A stretch of DNA of 14,204 nt, taken from assembly GCA_041676645.1 (NCBI GenBank), contig JBAYRO010000083.1, forward strand, positions 1-14,204, read 5' to 3'. This document shows, one piece after another, positions 13,211 through 14,204 of this stretch. This DNA comes from JAMLIN01 sp041676645. GTDB lineage: Bacteria > Pseudomonadota > Gammaproteobacteria > Burkholderiales > Burkholderiaceae_E. How positions within the stretch are numbered: the first letter of the stretch is position 1; every line of letters begins with the position of its first letter. A program made the position numbers and the translations under genes. Under the pieces are notes generated by a model. That model did no database searches, was not told where the DNA came from, and was given only the letters and a program-made list of their open reading frames with translations.

Positions 13211-13244
13211 TTTTGTGAGATTATGGCAGATACTCCATCCAGAA

Positions 13245-13260
13245 CGACCCGATCGGGATG
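13245..13260. promoter_or_regulatory. hipBA operator O3, abutting the hipB start codon
   Basis: The third CCCGATCGGG core (13248-13257) ends immediately before the hipB ATG (13258). Its centre is 50 bases from that of O2; outer arms are less symmetric. It replaces the place where a Shine-Dalgarno would be, so a bound repressor would sit over the translation start region of the gene. Confidence 0.72.
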
Positions 13261-13491
13261 TCAAACCAGACCATCACGAACAGCAGGGAACTCGGCAGCG
13301 TCGTCCGCAGCGCCCGCAAGGCGCAGGAACTGACGCAAGAACAACTCGCTGCCGTCGCCGGGGTCGGGCCGCGCTTCGTGCGTGAGCTCGAGGCCGGAAA
13401 GGAGAGCTGCCAGCTGGGCCGGGCCCTGCTGGTCCTGGGAGTGCTCGGACTGCAGGTCGGCATCTCGGATCGCCACGGAAACGCGCCCTGA
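13258..13491 (+). CDS. hipB: HipB-type Xre-family antitoxin/autorepressor
   Basis: A 77-residue helix-turn-helix protein, slightly shorter than the 88-residue E. coli HipB. Residues 12-48 carry the Xre fold: LGSVVRSARKAQELTQEQLAAVAGVGPRFVRELEAGK, with turn QLAAVAGVGPRFVRELE. It neutralises HipA and represses the operon. The stop overlaps the hipA ATG by one base (TGATG), the usual hipBA arrangement. No ribosome-binding site precedes ATG 13258, because the operator core lies directly upstream; leaderless or weak initiation is possible. Alternative downstream starts would cut into the first helix. Assignment rests on the HTH, the size and the adjacent hipA. Confidence 0.93.
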   Translation: MSNQTITNSRELGSVVRSARKAQELTQEQLAAVAGVGPRFVRELEAGKESCQLGRALLVLGVLGLQVGISDRHGNAP

Positions 13492-14204
13492 TGCGCACGC
13501 TGGACGTGTATTTCGACGCACTGCGGGCCGGCAGGCTCACGCAGGATGCCAGGGGAGCCATGGCGTTCGCCTATGCCCCCGACTACCTGGCGGACCCGGC
13601 GGCGCGGGCGATCTCGATATCGATGCCGCTGGGCCCGGCGCGTTTCGAGGATCACGTTGCGCGACCGTACTTTTCCGGCCTTCTGCCGGACGAGGGAGCC
13701 CGGCATCGCCTTGCGGCCGCCCTGGGGGTTTCAGCGGCGAACGCCTTCGGGCTGCTCGAGATCATCGGCGGCGACTGCGCCGGCGCCCTGTCGCTCCATC
13801 CGGCGGACACGGCACCCTTCGCCGCCACCCGCGGCGACGTGGACTGGCTCGATGACGCCCGCCTCGGACAAATCGTGGCGAGGCTCCGGGAACGCCCGCT
13901 GCTGGGCGGCGAGGACGGCATACGGCTTTCCCTGGCTGGTGCCCAGGACAAGCTCGCGGTCTGCGCCGACGATCACCGGATCGGCCTGCCCCGGGACGGC
14001 CTGCCGACAACCCACATCCTGAAGCCCTCGATCATGACGCTCGACGGTAGCGTCGAGAACGAACTCTTCTGCCTTCGGCTCGCGAAACGGATCGGACTCA
14101 CGGTCGTCCAAGCGGACTTGCGCCCGGCCGGCGGAGCGCCGGCGCTGCTGGTCCGGCGCTATGATCGCCAGACCGGGAAAGGCACGGTACTGCGCCTGCA
14201 CCAG
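13491..14204 (+). CDS. hipA: HipA-type serine/threonine kinase toxin, 3' end beyond window
   Basis: Kinase toxin of the hipBA module; E. coli HipA phosphorylates glutamyl-tRNA synthetase and induces dormancy. The 238 residues present cover the N-terminal subdomain and start of the kinase core, about half of a usual 440-residue HipA. Seen: LDVYFDALRAGRLTQD and FAYAPDYLADPAARAISISMPL (the couple_hipA region), FSGLLPDEGARHRLA, LLEIIGGDCAGALSL, the regulatory loop EDGIRLSLAGAQDKLAV with Ser147 matching the autophosphorylated Ser150 of E. coli, and THILKPS with Lys178 matching the ATP-binding lysine. The catalytic Asp and metal-binding motif lie beyond the window, so activity cannot be judged. No frameshift is seen up to the edge. 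It overlaps hipB by one base. Confidence 0.95.
   Translation, partial: MRTLDVYFDALRAGRLTQDARGAMAFAYAPDYLADPAARAISISMPLGPARFEDHVARPYFSGLLPDEGARHRLAAALGVSAANAFGLLEIIGGDCAGALSLHPADTAPFAATRGDVDWLDDARLGQIVARLRERPLLGGEDGIRLSLAGAQDKLAVCADDHRIGLPRDGLPTTHILKPSIMTLDGSVENELFCLRLAKRIGLTVVQADLRPAGGAPALLVRRYDRQTGKGTVLRLHQ

Noticed and set aside
1..14204. CRISPR arrays, tRNA or rRNA genes and insertion sequences
   Set aside because: I saw no regularly spaced long repeats, no tRNA-like cloverleaf or rRNA segments, and no transposase or integrase frame in the window.

Overview
The window is GC-rich (roughly two thirds G+C by eye) and densely packed with bacterial genes. The gene types suggest a proteobacterium: a HAAT-family liv transporter, an AcrAB-type RND pump with a TetR repressor, hipBA, and a GGGGTCAGACTCCATT-type palindrome. 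My best guess is a betaproteobacterium such as Rhodocyclales or Burkholderiales, by inference only.

Region 1 (1-4442, minus strand) is a complete livKHMG operon plus a livF cut off by the window edge. It encodes a Tat-exported solute-binding protein, two permeases and two ATPases. Four-base ATGA overlaps join livH-livM and livM-livG, and an 8-base overlap joins livG-livF.

Region 2 (4443-7162) is a divergent promoter region with a palindromic candidate operator. It is followed on the plus strand by an alpha/beta hydrolase with an SCP2-like N-terminal region and then by a thiolase, ending in a rho-independent terminator. A 52-bp perfect palindrome forms the last codons and stop of the hydrolase gene. 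Transporter, hydrolase and thiolase together suggest uptake and CoA-dependent breakdown of a carboxylic or amino acid; the substrate cannot be read from the sequence.

Region 3 (7175-7914, minus strand) is a Phd/VapC toxin-antitoxin pair. Its promoter region is bounded by a 12-bp inverted repeat that encloses two tandem 8-bp repeats.

Region 4 (7936-13055) is an RND multidrug-efflux locus: a lipoprotein adaptor and an AcrB-type pump on the minus strand, and a divergent AcrR/TtgR-type TetR repressor. The shared promoter carries CATACA-N8-TGTATG, the same core as the E. coli AcrR operator as I recall it. No outer-membrane channel gene is adjacent; the toxin-antitoxin pair occupies the place where one often lies.

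Region 5 (13056-14204, plus strand) is a hipBA toxin-antitoxin module. Three CCCGATCGGG palindromes spaced 49-50 bp apart precede hipB, and hipA runs off the window. No gene-free stretch exceeds 300 bases; the longest is 13056-13257 (202 bases), which holds a hairpin and the hip operators.
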